NCBI RefSeq assembly: GCF_001078595.1
Contig: NZ_LFTY01000002.1
Location: 3,033,773 to 3,097,772, forward strand
Origin: Candidatus Rhodobacter oscarellae
GTDB lineage: Bacteria; Pseudomonadota; Alphaproteobacteria; Rhodobacterales; Rhodobacteraceae
Direction of reading: 5' to 3'
Length of the DNA: 64,000 nucleotides
The position numbers and the translations under genes are program-made. The stretch's first letter is position 1. Each line of letters begins with the position of its first letter. This document shows positions 28,038-37,211 of this stretch, in pieces. The notes under the pieces were generated by a model. It saw nothing but the letters and a program-made list of their open reading frames with translations. It searched no databases and was not told where the DNA came from.

Positions 28038-28841
28038 ATGAGCAAATTCAGCAAGACATTTGGGGTCGGCAAGCCGGTGATCGGTATGGTCCATTTCGGG
28101 GCGCTGCCGGGCACGCCGCTCTTTGACGAGGACGCGGGGCTAGAGGGTTTGGTCGACGGCGTGCGCGCGGATATTCGCGCGCTTCAGGACGCAAAGTTCG
28201 ACGCGATCATGTTCGGAAACGAGAATGACCGGCCCTACGAGTTCCAGGTCGACACGGCCTCCACCGCCGCAATGGCCTATGTAATCGGCAAGGTTAGAGA
28301 CGAAATCTCGCTGCCCTACGGTGTCAACGTGCTTTGGGATCCGATGAGTTCCATCGCGCTGGCCGCGGCGACGGGCGCGCATTTTGTCCGAGAGATCTTT
28401 ACCGGCACCTATGCCAGCGACATGGGGACATGGTCCCCCGATGCGGGCAAGGCGCTGCGCTATCGCAAGCGGTTGGGGCGGGATGACCTGGTGTTGCTCT
28501 ATAACGTCTCGGCGGAATTCGCGCATAGCTTGGACCAGCGCCCGCTGCCTGATCGCGCGCGCTCGGCGGTGTTCTCCTCGGTGCCGGATGCGGTGCTGGT
28601 CTCGGGCCAGATAACCGGCGAGGCGGCGGCATTGTCGGACCTAGAGGCTGTGAAGGCGGCGCTGCCCGACACGCCCGTGCTGGCGAATACCGGGGTGAAA
28701 CATGACACCGTTGCCGACGTGCTGCGCATCGCGGATGGCTGCATCGTCGGGTCGTCGCTGAAGGTGGACGGGGATACCTGGAAGCCCGTGGACCCGGACC
28801 GCGCGCAAGAGTTCATGTCCCGCGCCAGGGCCGCCCGATGA
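28038..28841 (+). CDS. BtpA/SgcQ-family protein
   Basis: A 267-aa predicted TIM-barrel protein beginning MSKFSKTFGVGKPVIGMVHFGALPG, with FDAIMFGNENDRPY, LPYGVNVLWDP, DAVLVSGQITG and DGCIVGSSLKVDG. These are the hallmarks of the BtpA family (PF03437), named for a cyanobacterial photosystem I factor but mostly found in bacterial sugar operons such as E. coli sgcQ. The start is the ATG at 28038 after GGG; a longer frame overlaps the kinase gene. It overlaps the M42 gene by 4 nt. Its biochemical activity is not established. Confidence 0.85.
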   Translation: MSKFSKTFGVGKPVIGMVHFGALPGTPLFDEDAGLEGLVDGVRADIRALQDAKFDAIMFGNENDRPYEFQVDTASTAAMAYVIGKVRDEISLPYGVNVLWDPMSSIALAAATGAHFVREIFTGTYASDMGTWSPDAGKALRYRKRLGRDDLVLLYNVSAEFAHSLDQRPLPDRARSAVFSSVPDAVLVSGQITGEAAALSDLEAVKAALPDTPVLANTGVKHDTVADVLRIADGCIVGSSLKVDGDTWKPVDPDRAQEFMSRARAAR

Positions 28842-29929
28842 AAGAACGCCTTTGGGACCTCACGCGCAGATTGATGCTGATTCCGGGTCTCTCTGGGCAT
28901 GAGGATCGGGTGCGCCGCGCAATCGCCGCCGAGCTGAGCTGTGCGACACAATCGGACCGGCTTGGCAATCTCTGGACGACCATCGAAGGCGACCCGTCGC
29001 TGCCCAGCCTGCTGATATTCGCCCATATGGATCAACTCGGGTTCATCCTGCGCAAGATCGAGCCCGATGGCACGATGCGGCTCGAACGGCTTGGTGGCGT
29101 GCCAGAGCGCGCCTTGCTGTCGCAGCGCATGGTGATCGCGCTGGGCGAGGGGCGCGACATCCCCGCCATCATTGGCAACAAAAGCCACCATGCCACGCAG
29201 GTGGCCGAGAAATACCAGGTGCCAAGCTATCGCGATCTGGTGCTGGATGCGGGATTTACCAGCGCGGCAGAGGCTAAAGAGGCCGGCGTGAGAATTGGCG
29301 CGCCGGTCGTATACGCGCCGCAGGCGATGCGGCTGGCTGGCGATCGGATCGCGGGCACAAGCGTGGATGATCGGGCGGCCTGTGCGGTTCTGATCGCGCT
29401 GGTTCAGAGTCTAAACAAGGGGAACTCGGGTCCAACCGTGCATATCGCCTGGTCGGTGCAAGAGGAATTCAATCTGCGCGGCATCGTGCCTCTGGCGCAG
29501 AGGCTAAACCCGGATTGCGCGATCCAGCTTGACTTGATGCTCGCCAGCGACACGCCTGACATGGCGGAACGCGGCAACATGCAGCTTGGGCAAGGGCCGG
29601 GCATGAGCCTCTATTCATTCCACGGGCGCGGAACACTGAACGGGGTCATTCCGCATCCGGCGATGGTTGCGCTTGCTGAAAGCGCCGCGGAGCGCGCCGA
29701 CATAGATTTGCAACGCAGCGCGCAGACGGGCATTTTGACGGACCTGTCCTATGTGCAGACGCTGGGCGAGGGCGTGGCCTGTCTGGATCTTGGCTTTCCG
29801 GCCCGCCACACCCATTCAAGCCTCGAGATGGCCGATTTGGGCGACTTAGCCTCGCTTTTGGCGCTTCTGCAGGCGATGATCACCTCGATTGACAGCAAAT
29901 TTACATTGGACCGGGACGCACACACATGA
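28838..29929 (+). CDS. M42-family metallopeptidase (FrvX/SgcX-like)
   Basis: A 363-aa dinuclear aminopeptidase-like protein. All expected metal ligands are present in order: AHMDQLG, GTSVDDRAA, VQEEFNLRG, QLDLML and ARHTHSSLEM. An inserted dimerisation (PDZ-like) region lies between the first two. The active site therefore looks intact. In E. coli the homologue SgcX lies in a sugar operon with SgcQ. Here too it sits directly after the BtpA gene, so a role in deacylating or cleaving an amide-linked sugar derivative is plausible but unproven. ATGA overlaps on both sides. Confidence 0.85.
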   Translation: MKERLWDLTRRLMLIPGLSGHEDRVRRAIAAELSCATQSDRLGNLWTTIEGDPSLPSLLIFAHMDQLGFILRKIEPDGTMRLERLGGVPERALLSQRMVIALGEGRDIPAIIGNKSHHATQVAEKYQVPSYRDLVLDAGFTSAAEAKEAGVRIGAPVVYAPQAMRLAGDRIAGTSVDDRAACAVLIALVQSLNKGNSGPTVHIAWSVQEEFNLRGIVPLAQRLNPDCAIQLDLMLASDTPDMAERGNMQLGQGPGMSLYSFHGRGTLNGVIPHPAMVALAESAAERADIDLQRSAQTGILTDLSYVQTLGEGVACLDLGFPARHTHSSLEMADLGDLASLLALLQAMITSIDSKFTLDRDAHT

Positions 29930-31410
29930 CCTACACGCTGGGCGTTGATATTGGCACTTTCGAGACGAAGGGCGTCCTGGTCGACATGGCCGGAGAAATC
30001 GTCGCCCAAGCAAACCGCCCGCATGAGATGATCGTGCCGCAGCCCGGCTGGGCAGAGCATCGCCCGGAAGAGGATTGGTGGGGCGATTTTGTGCATGTGA
30101 CCCAAGCGATCCTTCAGGAATCCGGAGTCGATCCCGCCCAGATCAAGGCCGTCGCAACGTCGGCCATCGGGCCGTGCATGCTGCCCGTGGATGCGGCTGG
30201 GCGCCCCTTGATGAACGGCGTGCTTTACGGGGTGGACACCCGCGCCAGCGCCGAGATCCAAGAGCTGACCGCGCGGATTGGCGAGGACGTGATCTTCGAG
30301 CGCTGCGGAAACGCCCTGACCTCGCAATCCGTTGGGCCCAAAATCCTATGGTTAAGGCGAAACAGACCCGATATCTGGGCCAGGACCGCCAAAATTCTAA
30401 CATCGACCAGCCTTTTGACCCATCGCCTTACCGGGCGCTACGTGATCGACCATTACACCGCCGCGAATTTCAGCCCGATCTACGATGTGGACCGGCTGGA
30501 CTGGGTCACGGACCTGGCCGATGACATCGCGACGCCGAATATGCTGCCAGAGCTGATGTGGTCCAACGAGATAGCTGGCCAGGTGACCAAGCAGGCCGCC
30601 TCGGTGACTGGCTTGGCCGAGGGCACGCCGGTTCTCTGCGGCACGATTGACGCGGCGGCCGAGGCGATCAGCGTCGGCGTGCAACGCCCCGGCGACATGA
30701 TGATGATGTATGGCTCGACCATTTTCATCATCCAGGTCACCGCCGTCCGCGTCGGCGATCCGCGCCTATGGTATGCGCCGTGGCTCTTCAAGGGCCAGCA
30801 CGCCTCGATGGCGGGGCTCGCGACCTCCGGCACGCTGACGCATTGGTTTAGAGACCAGTTCGCCCAGGAATTGACCCGAGAGGAAGCCTTTCCGACGCTT
30901 GCAGCCGAGGCCGCCGAAAGCCCAACGGGCGCCAAGGGTCTGCTGATGCTGCCCTATTTCAGCGGTGAGCGCACCCCGATCCATGACCCTAACGCCAAGG
31001 GCGCCTTCTTTGGGCTCAACCTGACCCACACGCGCGGCGACATGTACCGCGCGCTGATCGAGGGCATCGCCATGGGCACCGCGCATGTGGTCGAGACCTT
31101 CCGCGACGTTGATGCCGCGCCGTCGCGGATCCTCGCGGTGGGCGGTGGCACCAAGAACGCGCTTTGGCTTCAGGCGACGTCCGACTATGCCGAGGTGCCG
31201 CAGATTGTCAGCGAAAAGACCGTGGGCGCCAGCTATGGCGACGCGTTCCTGGCGGCCTGCGCGGTTGGGCTGGCCAAGCCCGGCGACATCGCGGTTTGGA
31301 ACCCTGCGATCGACACGGTCTCGCCCGAAAACCACGAAAGCCAGGCCAAGCAATACGCGCTTTTCAAACGGCTCTACGCCCAGACCAAGGACATTATGGC
31401 CGAGCTGTGA
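29926..31410 (+). CDS. FGGY-family carbohydrate kinase (xylulokinase-like)
   Basis: A 494-aa two-domain sugar kinase. The N-terminal phosphate loop is GVDIGTFETKGVLVD and the catalytic-Asp region is YGVDTRA. GTIDAAAEAISVG and the C-terminal ATP-site AVGGGTKNALWLQ are family signatures. It is the last gene of the catabolic operon, with its stop meeting that of the convergent permease gene at 31411. Two kinases of different folds in one operon suggest either sequential phosphorylation or two substrates. The sugar is not identifiable. Confidence 0.9.
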   Translation: MTYTLGVDIGTFETKGVLVDMAGEIVAQANRPHEMIVPQPGWAEHRPEEDWWGDFVHVTQAILQESGVDPAQIKAVATSAIGPCMLPVDAAGRPLMNGVLYGVDTRASAEIQELTARIGEDVIFERCGNALTSQSVGPKILWLRRNRPDIWARTAKILTSTSLLTHRLTGRYVIDHYTAANFSPIYDVDRLDWVTDLADDIATPNMLPELMWSNEIAGQVTKQAASVTGLAEGTPVLCGTIDAAAEAISVGVQRPGDMMMMYGSTIFIIQVTAVRVGDPRLWYAPWLFKGQHASMAGLATSGTLTHWFRDQFAQELTREEAFPTLAAEAAESPTGAKGLLMLPYFSGERTPIHDPNAKGAFFGLNLTHTRGDMYRALIEGIAMGTAHVVETFRDVDAAPSRILAVGGGTKNALWLQATSDYAEVPQIVSEKTVGASYGDAFLAACAVGLAKPGDIAVWNPAIDTVSPENHESQAKQYALFKRLYAQTKDIMAEL

Positions 31411-32328
31411 TCACTTCACCGCGCCGGCGGCCATGCCTTTGATGATGTAGCGCTCTAGCACCACGCCGATGATCACCAACGGGAAGATCGCCGCCGTCGA
31501 CAGCGCCGCCATCGACCACCAATTGATCCCCTGCGAACCGGTCTGCGAGGCGACCATCACCGGCAGGGTCTTGGCGTCGGTCGAGGTCAGCAGCGCGGCA
31601 AAGAAATACTCGTTCCAGGTCAGCACCAGCGACAGGATGAAGGCCGCGACCATGCCCGGCAGCGCGATGGGCAGGATGATCGTCACGAAGGCGCCCCAAA
31701 CGGACAGCCCGTCGACCAGGGCGGCCTCCTCCAGCTCGACCGGGATCGACAGGAACTGGTCGCGCATGATCCAGATCACGATGGGCAAGACGGTCAGCGT
31801 ATAAAGCAGGATCAGCCCGATTCTGGTGTCTAACAACGCCAATTCCTTGTAGAGCACCAGGAACGGCAGGGCCAAAACCACCGGCGGCAGGATCAGCTGG
31901 CTGAGGAAGAAGAACGAGATGTCGGGGTTGCGCATGAACCCGAACTTATAGCGGAACCGGCTGAGCCCATAGGCAGTCATGCTGCCCAGCACCACCGCCA
32001 GCAATGAGGCGGAAACAGAGACGATTGCCGAGTTGGTGAAGCGTTTCAGGAACTCCTCGCGCACGGTGCTTTCCACCGCCCAGTATTTCGGCGAGATGCC
32101 CAGCGAATCCCAGCCCTTCCATTTCGGCGTGAAGTCCCACCAGGGCACCATGTTGCCCTTCATCACGTCCGGCGCCAGTTTAAAGCTGGTGGTGATGGTC
32201 CAGTAGATCGGGAAGAGGCAGATCACCGTCCACAGCAGCAGGATGCCATAGACCGCGACGCGCCCCGCGAACCACTTGGCGCGGTGTCCGTGGTCGCTCT
32301 CGTGGTCATGAAAGATCTGCTCTGCCAC
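31411..32328 (-). CDS. ABC sugar transporter permease, MalG type
   Basis: A 305-aa inner-membrane protein with six predicted membrane segments and the EAA loop (ELEEAALVDGLSVWGAFVTIILP) that contacts the ATPase. It forms the import channel with the neighbouring MalF-type permease, whose stop lies one base upstream. The N-terminus is short and cytoplasmic (AEQIFHDHESDHGHRAKW). It is convergent with the FGGY kinase gene, with no space between stops. Family CUT1 is inferred from the gene set. Confidence 0.9.
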   Translation of the reverse strand: MAEQIFHDHESDHGHRAKWFAGRVAVYGILLLWTVICLFPIYWTITTSFKLAPDVMKGNMVPWWDFTPKWKGWDSLGISPKYWAVESTVREEFLKRFTNSAIVSVSASLLAVVLGSMTAYGLSRFRYKFGFMRNPDISFFFLSQLILPPVVLALPFLVLYKELALLDTRIGLILLYTLTVLPIVIWIMRDQFLSIPVELEEAALVDGLSVWGAFVTIILPIALPGMVAAFILSLVLTWNEYFFAALLTSTDAKTLPVMVASQTGSQGINWWSMAALSTAAIFPLVIIGVVLERYIIKGMAAGAVK

Positions 32329-32329
32329 G

Positions 32330-33436
32330 TCAGTACCTCGGGTTCATCCAGCGGTCGACGGCCTTCATGAAGGCCGTGATCGCCAGCACGATCAGCACCA
32401 GGTAGAGGATCGCCAGGAAGGTGCCGTAGCCGACATTCGACCGGTCCCGATACTCGCGGAAAATGAAACTGGTGACGCTGTCCGTGGCGCCCCCCGGCCC
32501 GCCGCTGGTGACGTTAATGATGATGTCGGCAAGCTTGAGCTTAAAGATGATGCGGATCAGGATCGCGGTCAGGCTGACCGGCAGCATCAGGGGGAAGGTG
32601 ACCTCCCAGAAGCCGCGCCAGCCATTGGCGCCATCGACCTTCGCCGCCTCCTGCACCTCCTTTGGGATCGCCTGAAGCCCGGCCAGGATCATGATCATCA
32701 TGAAGGGGATGAAGGTCCAGGCGTCCATGACCATGATCGTGGCCCGCGCGATCTCTGGGTCGCCGAAGAAAGAGGGTCTATCCCAGCCCAATTCGCGCCC
32801 CAAGCGCGCCAGGGGGCCGAACCGCGCCTCCATCATCGACTTGCCCACCATCCAGCTGACGGCGACGGGCGACAGCATCAGCGGCAGCAGGAACGCCACG
32901 CGGAAGAGTTTTCGCGCGCGGATCTGGCTGGCCAGGATCAGCGCCAGCCCGAAGGCGATGGTGTATTCCACCAGGATCGCCAGCGTGTAGTAGACCATGT
33001 TCTTCAGCGCGTTCCAGTAGAACGGGTCCCCCCAGGCCTGGCGCGCGTTGTCCCAGCCGTTGAAACTGCGGCCCTCTAGGCTGCTGAGGTTCCAGTTGGA
33101 AAACGCGATCCCCAGGGCGAAGATCAGCGGAAAGATCACCATGGCCACTACAAAAAGCGTGGCGGGCAGCAAGAACAGCCGCCGCTTGCCCTGCTCGCCA
33201 TATAGAACCACCTGCGCGATGCAGAAACAGGTCGCCCAGATCAGATAGCCGTATAAGGCGGGCCGCCAATTCGTCAGCTCCAGCCCCAGCGCGCCATTAT
33301 CCGCCAGGGTGCAATAGACGAAGGCCAGGACCATCACACCGAACGAGCCCCAGATCAGCCCACGACCCAGCCGTTCCCGCGCCGGACCGATCTGGTCCGA
33401 CGTCACGACATGCAAAAGATCCCCCTCCGCGCTCAT
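32330..33436 (-). CDS. ABC sugar transporter permease, MalF type
   Basis: A 368-aa inner-membrane protein. Two or three extra N-terminal membrane segments precede the six-segment core, as in MalF. The EAA loop reads EVQEAAKVDGANGWRGFWEVTFP. It is encoded between the binding-protein gene and the MalG-type permease. A palindromic repeat fills part of the 100-nt gap upstream, so translation and message level may drop relative to the binding protein. Confidence 0.9.
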   Translation of the reverse strand: MSAEGDLLHVVTSDQIGPARERLGRGLIWGSFGVMVLAFVYCTLADNGALGLELTNWRPALYGYLIWATCFCIAQVVLYGEQGKRRLFLLPATLFVVAMVIFPLIFALGIAFSNWNLSSLEGRSFNGWDNARQAWGDPFYWNALKNMVYYTLAILVEYTIAFGLALILASQIRARKLFRVAFLLPLMLSPVAVSWMVGKSMMEARFGPLARLGRELGWDRPSFFGDPEIARATIMVMDAWTFIPFMMIMILAGLQAIPKEVQEAAKVDGANGWRGFWEVTFPLMLPVSLTAILIRIIFKLKLADIIINVTSGGPGGATDSVTSFIFREYRDRSNVGYGTFLAILYLVLIVLAITAFMKAVDRWMNPRY

Positions 33437-33495
33437 GAAAAGATGTTACCCCGCCAAGGCCAAAAGGGAAGCGAATTCCGGGCAGCCAGACATGC

Positions 33496-33522
33496 GTAGG
33501 ATGGGGTTAAACCCCATCCTAC
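33496..33522. repeat. Palindromic repeat, copy 1 (13-bp arms)
   Basis: GTAGGATGGGGTT, one base, then AACCCCATCCTAC form a perfect 13-1-13 hairpin. The identical arms recur at 55540-55566. On the plus strand both are followed by a T-rich run (CTTTGTTTTT here). This copy lies between the binding-protein and permease genes, which run on the minus strand, so it is best seen as a REP-like element that may stabilise the upstream message end rather than as a terminator. Confidence 0.8.
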
Positions 33523-33536
33523 CTTTGTTTTTCCGG

Positions 33537-35168
33537 TCAGAGACCCAACGACGCCTTGTAGAGCGCGATCTGCTGGTCACGCCCGATCTGGTCGGTGATG
33601 TTCTCCCAGGCCGCGGCGATGGCATCCGCCGTCTCCTGCGCGCCCGCGTATTGGCCAGCATAGCCCTTGGCCAGCTCGTCCTCAGCCACCGAGTAATACT
33701 GGAAGATGCCCGGGATCCGGGGCTCCAGCGCCGCGTTGGGGTGGTTGTAGCTGTCCGCGTTCGAGCCGAGGTAATCCTCGATGAACGCGCGGTCGTACCC
33801 AGCGGCCTCCCACTCGTCATACTGGAAGTGGGTGTTGCGGTAGGGCTGGAACCCGGACGGATAGGCCGAGGCCCAAAGCGACAGGTCCTTGCCGCCCAGA
33901 TGCGCCGCCGCGGACCAGGCCGCCTTCTGGCGCTTGCTGTCGCTGTCCACCGTGGCCATCACGTAAACACCCCAGCCGAGATAGGCCATGTTCGGCGCCT
34001 CGTTATAGGTGTTCTCCCAGGCGCCCGCCGCGGCGTTATAGACCCGATCAGAGCCCGGGTTGATGCCAAAGCCCACGACGTCGCCGACCAAAGACGTGTC
34101 AGACGTGCGCGCGTTAGAGCCGATATCGCCCCACCACATCAGCATCGAGCCGGTGCCGGCCAGGAACTGCTGGAACCCGGTGGTGCCCGGATCGGCATTG
34201 ATCTGGTCGGCGGGGTAGGCGCCGGCCTCGATCAGGTCCAGCACGTCCTGGATCGCCTGCACCCAGGCGGGGTTGTTGACGCGCGGCTTCATCGTGTCCG
34301 GGTCGAACAGCCAGGCGATGTCGCCGGGATGCTTGGCGTAGGCCGCGGCGCGGTTCTCCAGGAAGTAGAACCCAAAGCCGCCCCAGCCCTTCAGCGGGTC
34401 CAAATAGCCATGCGCGGGCAGCCCGGTCAGCGGGTCCTCGGTGCCGATCAGGTCCTTCGAGATCTGGTTGATCTCCTGCCAGGTCTTCGGCGCGCCGTCC
34501 GGGAAGTAATCCGTGCGGTAGGCGAAGGTGTGGCAGTCGCCGTCGATCGAGATCCGGTAGGTCTTGCCGTCCCAGGTGCCCACGGGGGCCTTTAGGTAAT
34601 CGACATAGTCGTCCATATCGATCGAGCTCTTGACCCAGTCGGGCATCTCTGACGCCATGCCGCGGCCCAGCACGTCGCCCTCGAAGGGCGCGCCCATCTC
34701 GATGATGTCGAAATCGACGGTGCCGGTGGCGATGCTCTGCTGCAGCCGGGCGTTATAGTCGGCTTGGGCGAGGTCGATCCAGTTGATCTTGGCGCCGGTA
34801 TAGGCCTCCCAGGGCTTTAGGAAGCCGCGGAACAGGAAATTGTGTAGGTTCTGGTTGTTTAGACCCATAAAGGTCAGCTCGACGCCCGCGAACTCGCCTT
34901 CCTGGACGACCTCCTTGGTCGGCCCCAGGCACATCTCGCCGACCTTCTGCCATTCGGCGTCGCCGGGCGAGCCCTGCCCCACGCCGGGGATCTTGAGGAT
35001 CTCGGCGCGCAGCGCCGCGTGCCCGCCCGCATAGGCCGGGCGGACTGAGGCACCGGTGAAAACCCCGCCGGTTGCAGCAACAGCGCTGGCGGCGGTCATA
35101 CCTTTAAGCATCGAGCGGCGGTTAATCTTGCCCGCGCGCTTCATCGCATTAAACACATCGACTCTCAT
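33537..35168 (-). CDS. ABC transporter substrate-binding protein, Tat-exported (CUT1-like)
   Basis: A 543-aa extracellular solute-binding protein. The N-terminus carries a twin-arginine signal (NRRSMLKG, Arg17-Arg18), a hydrophobic stretch, and a likely cut after AYA. The mature part has the two-lobe family layout, with FEGDVLGRGMASEMPDW, MLMWWGDIGSNART and many Trp and Tyr residues suited to sugar stacking. It delivers the substrate to the two permeases downstream. It is larger than usual (400-450 aa), as seen in some polyol-type binding proteins. The ligand is unknown. It is divergent from its ATPase gene across 214 bp. Confidence 0.9.
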   Translation of the reverse strand: MRVDVFNAMKRAGKINRRSMLKGMTAASAVAATGGVFTGASVRPAYAGGHAALRAEILKIPGVGQGSPGDAEWQKVGEMCLGPTKEVVQEGEFAGVELTFMGLNNQNLHNFLFRGFLKPWEAYTGAKINWIDLAQADYNARLQQSIATGTVDFDIIEMGAPFEGDVLGRGMASEMPDWVKSSIDMDDYVDYLKAPVGTWDGKTYRISIDGDCHTFAYRTDYFPDGAPKTWQEINQISKDLIGTEDPLTGLPAHGYLDPLKGWGGFGFYFLENRAAAYAKHPGDIAWLFDPDTMKPRVNNPAWVQAIQDVLDLIEAGAYPADQINADPGTTGFQQFLAGTGSMLMWWGDIGSNARTSDTSLVGDVVGFGINPGSDRVYNAAAGAWENTYNEAPNMAYLGWGVYVMATVDSDSKRQKAAWSAAAHLGGKDLSLWASAYPSGFQPYRNTHFQYDEWEAAGYDRAFIEDYLGSNADSYNHPNAALEPRIPGIFQYYSVAEDELAKGYAGQYAGAQETADAIAAAWENITDQIGRDQQIALYKASLGL

Positions 35169-35382
35169 CGACTTTCCTCCCTTAGAATTTTGTTATCAAT
35201 GCAACGGCCTAACAGCGGCGCCGTGAATTCAATCGCTTATGACATGCGGGCCGCTATGTGACACCGTACCGGGCCGAGTATGGATGAAGCTGTGCACGAG
35301 TCAACAAAATCGAATTTCGCGCTTGCCAAGGGCATGGACAGGCCAGGGGCGCTTCGCTACCAATTCAATCTTAGGGGGGATG

Positions 35383-36429
35383 ATGGCCGAAGTAAGCATT
35401 AGCGACATTCGCAAAGCCTATGGGTCCACCGAGGTGATCCATGGCGTGGATGTCGAGATCGCGGATGGCGAGTTCGTGGTGCTGGTCGGGCCCTCGGGCT
35501 GCGGGAAATCGACCCTATTGCGGATGATCGCGGGGCTAGAGGGCATCACCAGCGGCACGATCTCTATAGGGGACCGCGTGGTGAACAACAAGCCACCCAG
35601 CGAGCGCGACATCGCCATGGTGTTCCAGAACTATGCGCTTTACCCGCACAAGACCGTGGCCTCGAACATGGCTTTCGCGCTGCGGATGCAGCGGATGCCG
35701 CGGGCAGAGATTGAGACGCGCGTGCGTGAGGCGGCCGAGATACTCGGCCTGACGCCCTACCTGAACCGCTACCCCCGCGCCCTGTCCGGCGGGCAGCGCC
35801 AGCGCGTTGCCATGGGCCGCGCCATCGTGCGCAACCCGCAGGTTTTTCTGTTCGACGAGCCGCTGTCGAACCTGGACGCGAAACTGCGCGTGCAGATGCG
35901 CACCGAGATCCGCGAGCTGCACCAGCGCCTGGCGACCACCACGGTTTACGTCACGCATGACCAGATCGAGGCGATGACCATGGCCGACAAGATGGTGGTG
36001 ATGCAGGACGGGCATATCCGCCAGATCGGCTCGCCTTTGGAGGTCTATGACCGCCCCGCAAACACCTTCGTGGCGGGGTTCATTGGCTCGCCGTCGATGA
36101 ACATGTTCGAGGGCGTCGCGCGGGACGGCGCGGTGATGATTGGCGACACGCGCGTTGAGGTCGCGACGACGGGGCTGGCGGATGGTCAAAAGGTGACCGT
36201 GGGGCTGCGCCCAGAGCATATGCGGGTCTCCGATGCGGGCCTGCCGGCAAGCATCGCTGTGATCGAGCCCACCGGGTCCGAGACCCACCTGGCGCTGCGC
36301 AGCGGCGGGCAAGAGATCGTCGCCGTGATCCGCGAAAGAGAGGAGTTTCAGGTGGGACAGAGCCTGTTTTTCTCCGTCGACCCATCGCTTGTGCATCTAT
36401 TCGACACGGAGTCCGGCGCCGCTTTGTGA
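35383..36429 (+). CDS. ABC sugar transporter ATP-binding protein (UgpC/MalK type)
   Basis: A 348-aa ATPase. Walker A is GPSGCGKST near residue 38, the signature [14 protein letters not shown], Walker [13 protein letters not shown] and the switch His in [12 protein letters not shown]-terminal TOBE/regulatory domain of about 110 residues follows ([11 protein letters not shown]). It energises the importer encoded on the opposite strand. AGGGGGG lies immediately upstream of two adjacent ATGs (35380 and 35383); the second is preferred for spacing. An extended frame back to 35239 has no support. The 214-bp gap upstream should hold both divergent promoters. Confidence 0.93.
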   Translation: MAEVSISDIRKAYGSTEVIHGVDVEIADGEFVVLVGPSGCGKSTLLRMIAGLEGITSGTISIGDRVVNNKPPSERDIAMVFQNYALYPHKTVASNMAFALRMQRMPRAEIETRVREAAEILGLTPYLNRYPRALSGGQRQRVAMGRAIVRNPQVFLFDEPLSNLDAKLRVQMRTEIRELHQRLATTTVYVTHDQIEAMTMADKMVVMQDGHIRQIGSPLEVYDRPANTFVAGFIGSPSMNMFEGVARDGAVMIGDTRVEVATTGLADGQKVTVGLRPEHMRVSDAGLPASIAVIEPTGSETHLALRSGGQEIVAVIREREEFQVGQSLFFSVDPSLVHLFDTESGAAL

Positions 36430-36504
36430 TCGTTTCGCGTTTTTGGGGCATGCATGCTCGGTTCAAATTTTGTGACGACGTTAGAATTTAGCGGAACGTT
36501 AAGA

Positions 36505-36603
36505 AATTTCATGTGACATGAAATTGGGTGGGCGCCGAAAGGCGCGGCCCTTGCGAGCCCACCCAGCTCGATTGTTCCGCCCGAATCGCTAAGGTTTCGC
36601 TAA
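36505..36603 (+). repeat. GGGTGGG-hairpin intergenic repeat, copy A (complete)
   Basis: Three parts lie in order. A 9-bp hairpin (AATTTCATG-TGA-CATGAAATT, 36505-36525) comes first. Next is a TGGGTGGG/CCCACCCA outer stem (36525-36532 with 36558-36565) enclosing GCGCC-GAAA-GGCGC. Last is the tail GAATCGCTAAGGTTTCGCTAA (36583-36603, one base over 20 if read in full, so only its ends matter). A related copy is at 41400-41478 and a half copy at 53466-53516. It separates the convergent ATPase and thpR genes and could also stop transcription. Confidence 0.65.
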
Positions 36604-36665
36604 TTTTTTGACCGAGTGGCAGAATTTTCTGTTCCGTGATCGAGCTGGGCCCGTCCCGCCCTCAT

Positions 36666-37211
36666 CTATGTCAGCCCATAAGACACCAGCGGGTCATAGG
36701 TCGCGCCATTTTGGTGCAGGGTCGAGCGATAGAGACGGAATTCAGTCGCGCGAAACGGCGGCAGGCAAAGCCCGGCCTGGCTGGTCAAAAACTCTTGCAC
36801 ATTGGCGATCTCTGACCCGCGCCGCGACTCCTTGAAACGCGCCAAAGTCACATGCGGGCGGAAGCGCTCGCGCGACAATTCAACGCCCGAACGCATGGCG
36901 GCGCGCCGGACGCGTTCTCGAAGTGTGGACAGCGCGTCATTCGGCTCTACACCCGCCCAAAGCAGCCTTGGTTTGGCGCCGCCGAACACGTCCACGCCCT
37001 TGATTGAGACATAAAAGCCCGGCAGGTCGATCTGCCCCAGCACCTCGTCCACGCGCGCGAGCGTCTGCTCGGTCTGCTTGTCGAGATAGGCCAGCGTGAT
37101 GTGGAAGTTCTCTGACGGCACGTGGCGTCCGACCCGCAATCCGATCTGCGCGTCCTCTAATTGATCGCGCGCCTCCTCTGGCAGCGGGATCGCCACAAAG
37201 GCCCGGATCAT
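36666..37211 (-). CDS. thpR: RNA 2',3'-cyclic phosphodiesterase (2H family, LigT/ThpR)
   Basis: A 181-aa 2H phosphoesterase with both catalytic HxTL motifs, HITL (about residue 40) and HVTL (about residue 125), at the expected spacing. It starts MIRAFVAIPLP, and the ATG overlaps the zapE stop as ATGA. The enzyme opens 2',3'-cyclic phosphates on RNA ends in vitro; its cellular role is unsettled. Length is typical (about 180 aa). Confidence 0.9.
   Translation of the reverse strand: MIRAFVAIPLPEEARDQLEDAQIGLRVGRHVPSENFHITLAYLDKQTEQTLARVDEVLGQIDLPGFYVSIKGVDVFGGAKPRLLWAGVEPNDALSTLRERVRRAAMRSGVELSRERFRPHVTLARFKESRRGSEIANVQEFLTSQAGLCLPPFRATEFRLYRSTLHQNGATYDPLVSYGLT

Noticed and set aside
33496-33522. 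Reading the first 13-bp palindrome as the terminator of the binding-protein gene
   Set aside because: The T-rich run lies on the plus strand, opposite to the transcription of the surrounding genes.
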